Source: Chionoecetes opilio (taxonomy: Eukaryota; Arthropoda; Malacostraca; Decapoda; Majidae). From it: a stretch of 64,000 bases of DNA. This document shows, one piece after another, positions 61,826 to 64,000 of the stretch (positions within the stretch are counted from its first letter, which is position 1; each line of letters begins with the position of its first letter). Where the stretch lies: the NCBI GenBank assembly GCA_016584305.1, contig JACEEZ010005953.1:60001-124000 (forward strand), in the 5' to 3' direction. The translations under genes and the position numbers were made by a program. The notes beneath the pieces are model-generated. The model was given only the letters and a program-made list of their open reading frames with translations, did not search any database and had not been told where the DNA came from.

Positions 61826-62517
61826 TTAACACTTTCACGCACGGTGACTCGATCGCGTCAAAACGGGCCCGTCTGCAATCTGAGCTTTAGACGCGAATAG
61901 AGTAAAAAAAATAGTTAAAAATTCGCCAAAAATTAAGTATTTATCAGAATTGCGTCAAATTTTTCTGCGTCAAAGATCCAACCTAGACCTATAAAATAAA
62001 CTAATTGTCAACTCGCTCGTGAGTAGATGTGAAATGATGAGGGTTTGTGTCAGTTTCCACTCAGCAGGCAGCCTGTGCGCGCGCTTTGTCGTCCCTTTAA
62101 AACTTGTCCCGAGCTGGCCATAATGGCCATATGAAAATTATAATGGTAGCGTTGGAATCCTCATAAAAATCCGCTTTTATTGGCATATAAACCATAAAAA
62201 GTTGATCGAGGAAGTTTCGAGCTAAGAAGTGGTGAACGTAAGTATTTTTTATTTCTCTTTACTCAATAGTCTGTAAATTCCGCTATTAATTTGCATTTCT
62301 TTGTTATTTTTTTCTTTCATAAGGCAGAATAATCTCTTGCAAAACCAATGATATATAATAATGCCAGGAAAAAAGAATACACGTTGGTGAAATTGATAAC
62401 ATAAAAAAATAATTCGCCGCACAGTCTGGCCATTTCGCGGGGCCCCTTAGAGAGCATTAGACTGATGTTGCAGTGGACGGAAAAACTTATTAAACTTTTC
62501 GTGCGTGAAAGGGTTAA
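61826..62517. mobile_element. 692-bp piggyBac-like MITE
   Basis: Ends TTAACACTTTCACGCACG and, inward from the right, TTAACCCTTTCACGCACG. TTAA at both ends and a CCCTTTCACGCACG-type terminus fit piggyBac. No transposase ORF. Unrelated internally to the 210-bp TTAA family. Confidence 0.75.
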
Positions 62518-62714
62518 ACTAAAAAAAATTATTCTCTAATTAAGGCTACAGTATTATTCTCTAAATTAAGACTACATCTGTATTGAAAATCTGAAAATAA
62601 TAGAAACTTTTAAACGTTTGCCGGTTTTTATGAAATTTTTTGGGTTAGCGGACTTGAGTTAACGGAAGTTAAATGTAACGGAAGCTAATTAATCCGGAAG
62701 CTAACTAGTCCGAG

Positions 62715-63085
62715 ACGCAGAGTAAGGGGCGATCTGATAGAAGTTTTTAAGTGGATAAAGGGATTTAATAAAGGAGAGGTAGGAAAAGTTCTTACGGCTT
62801 TTAACCAGGGTAGAACAAGAAGTAACGGATTCAAGCTGGAAAAGCGTAGATTTAGAAAGGAAATAGGGAAAAACTGGTTCACAAATAGGGTGGTGAATGA
62901 GTGGAATGGTCTCAGTAGACAGGTAGTTAGTGCGGAGTCATTAGGGAGCTTTAAAGGGGAGCTGGATAGGTTCATGGATGGGGATGAAAGGTGGATGTAG
63001 GTAGTGTTAGGTGACAGGAACTACCACGTGTAGGCCTCGCGGCCTCTTGTAGCTTCCTTATTTTCTTATGTTCTTATGTTCTTAT
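62715..63085 (+). mobile_element. LINE 3'-end fragment, best-preserved tail
   Basis: [20 protein letters not shown] through [18 protein letters not shown] and FMDGDERWM then TAG, 3' untranslated tail GGAACTACCACGTGTAGGCC, ending in three ATGTTCTT repeats. Confidence 0.88.
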
Positions 63086-63277
63086 AATGATTTCCAAAGT
63101 TAACTTAAAAGTTAAATCGTTAACGAAAATGTTAACTTCGTTAATTAACGATTAACGGTTTGGTGCCCACCTTTGCTGAACAGCCAAAATTCCGGAAGCC
63201 TCCAACACCCAGGACTCTCGTCTAACACTCACTTTGGCCCGTTAACGTTACGTAACCTTGAAGAGTATACGGAAAGA

Positions 63278-63804
<527 letters not shown>

Positions 63805-64000
63805 ATACAGACAGACAGAAATACAGAGACAGACAGAAATACAGAGACAGACAGAAATACAGAGACAGACAGAAATACAGAGACAGACAGAAATACAGAG
63901 AGACAGAAATACAGAGACAGACAGAAATACAGAGACAGACAGAAATACTGAGACAGACAGAAATACAGAGAGAGACAGAAATACAGAGACAGACAGAAAT
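63805..64000. repeat. 20-bp ACAGACAGAAATACAGAGAC minisatellite
   Basis: About ten copies, running off the window's end. Confidence 0.95.

Larger units (their letters stand above)
61412..63175. mobile_element. hAT element with nested insertions
   Basis: Left end CAGTGGTGGGCGCAGTTAAT; right end read inward CAAAGGTGGGCACCAAACCG. Flanked by the exact 8-bp duplication CTGAACAG (61404-61411 and 63176-63183). TTAACG-rich subterminal sequence at both ends. Holds a piggyBac-like MITE and a LINE fragment; no transposase. Confidence 0.82.

Overview
The window looks like nuclear DNA from an arthropod, most probably a decapod crustacean. Grounds: dense (CT)n, (GT)n and (AT)n arrays and minisatellites, interspersed repeats whose CACCTAGTTGTA-type ends I associate with decapod genomes, an arthropod-type gustatory receptor with phase-0 3' introns, multi-Kazal exons, and a degenerate TTAGG-like array. 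The species cannot be told. Every gene has introns, and most of the sequence is repeat.

Layout. 1-9.7 kb: microsatellites, a 31-bp minisatellite, LINE and SINE pieces, a hAT MITE with its target-site duplication, and the first copy of a ~210-bp TTAA-flanked MITE that recurs about twelve times. 9.7-14.0 kb: the 3' part of an unrecognised + strand gene (exons 9713-9810 and 13106-14016) with a Ser/Arg-rich C terminus and a 42-nt in-frame interruption holding two stops. 14-19 kb: GC-rich and CT-rich sequence without a supported gene. 19.1-27.5 kb: a complete seven-exon gustatory-receptor-like gene of about 482 codons, whose introns hold arrays, a hAT element, a SINE with a LINE-type tail and a MITE. 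28-36 kb: transposon graveyard with a foldback element, a broken BED/hAT transposase, and a 2.6-kb element with long terminal inverted repeats and an unrecognised Cys-rich/CXC protein remnant. 36-40.5 kb: minisatellites.

40.5-61 kb: exons that fit one long secreted-protein gene: eight Kazal exons (one frameshifted) and two decayed ones, then, beyond a 6-kb satellite, Cys-rich (VWC-like), VWD and C8-like exons and a long Thr-rich then Tyr/Pro/Ser/Thr-repeat exon ending in a Cys-rich tail. Phases agree from the second Kazal exon to the stop, so Kazal-VWD-'sticky mucin' is the simplest reading; the join across the satellite is inferred. Every Kazal domain carries the same extra seventh cysteine. 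The window ends with a hAT element in which a piggyBac-like MITE and a LINE 3' end are nested, then AT and 20-bp arrays.

Gene models rest on reading frame, splice consensus, phase agreement and protein motifs seen by eye; nothing was searched.
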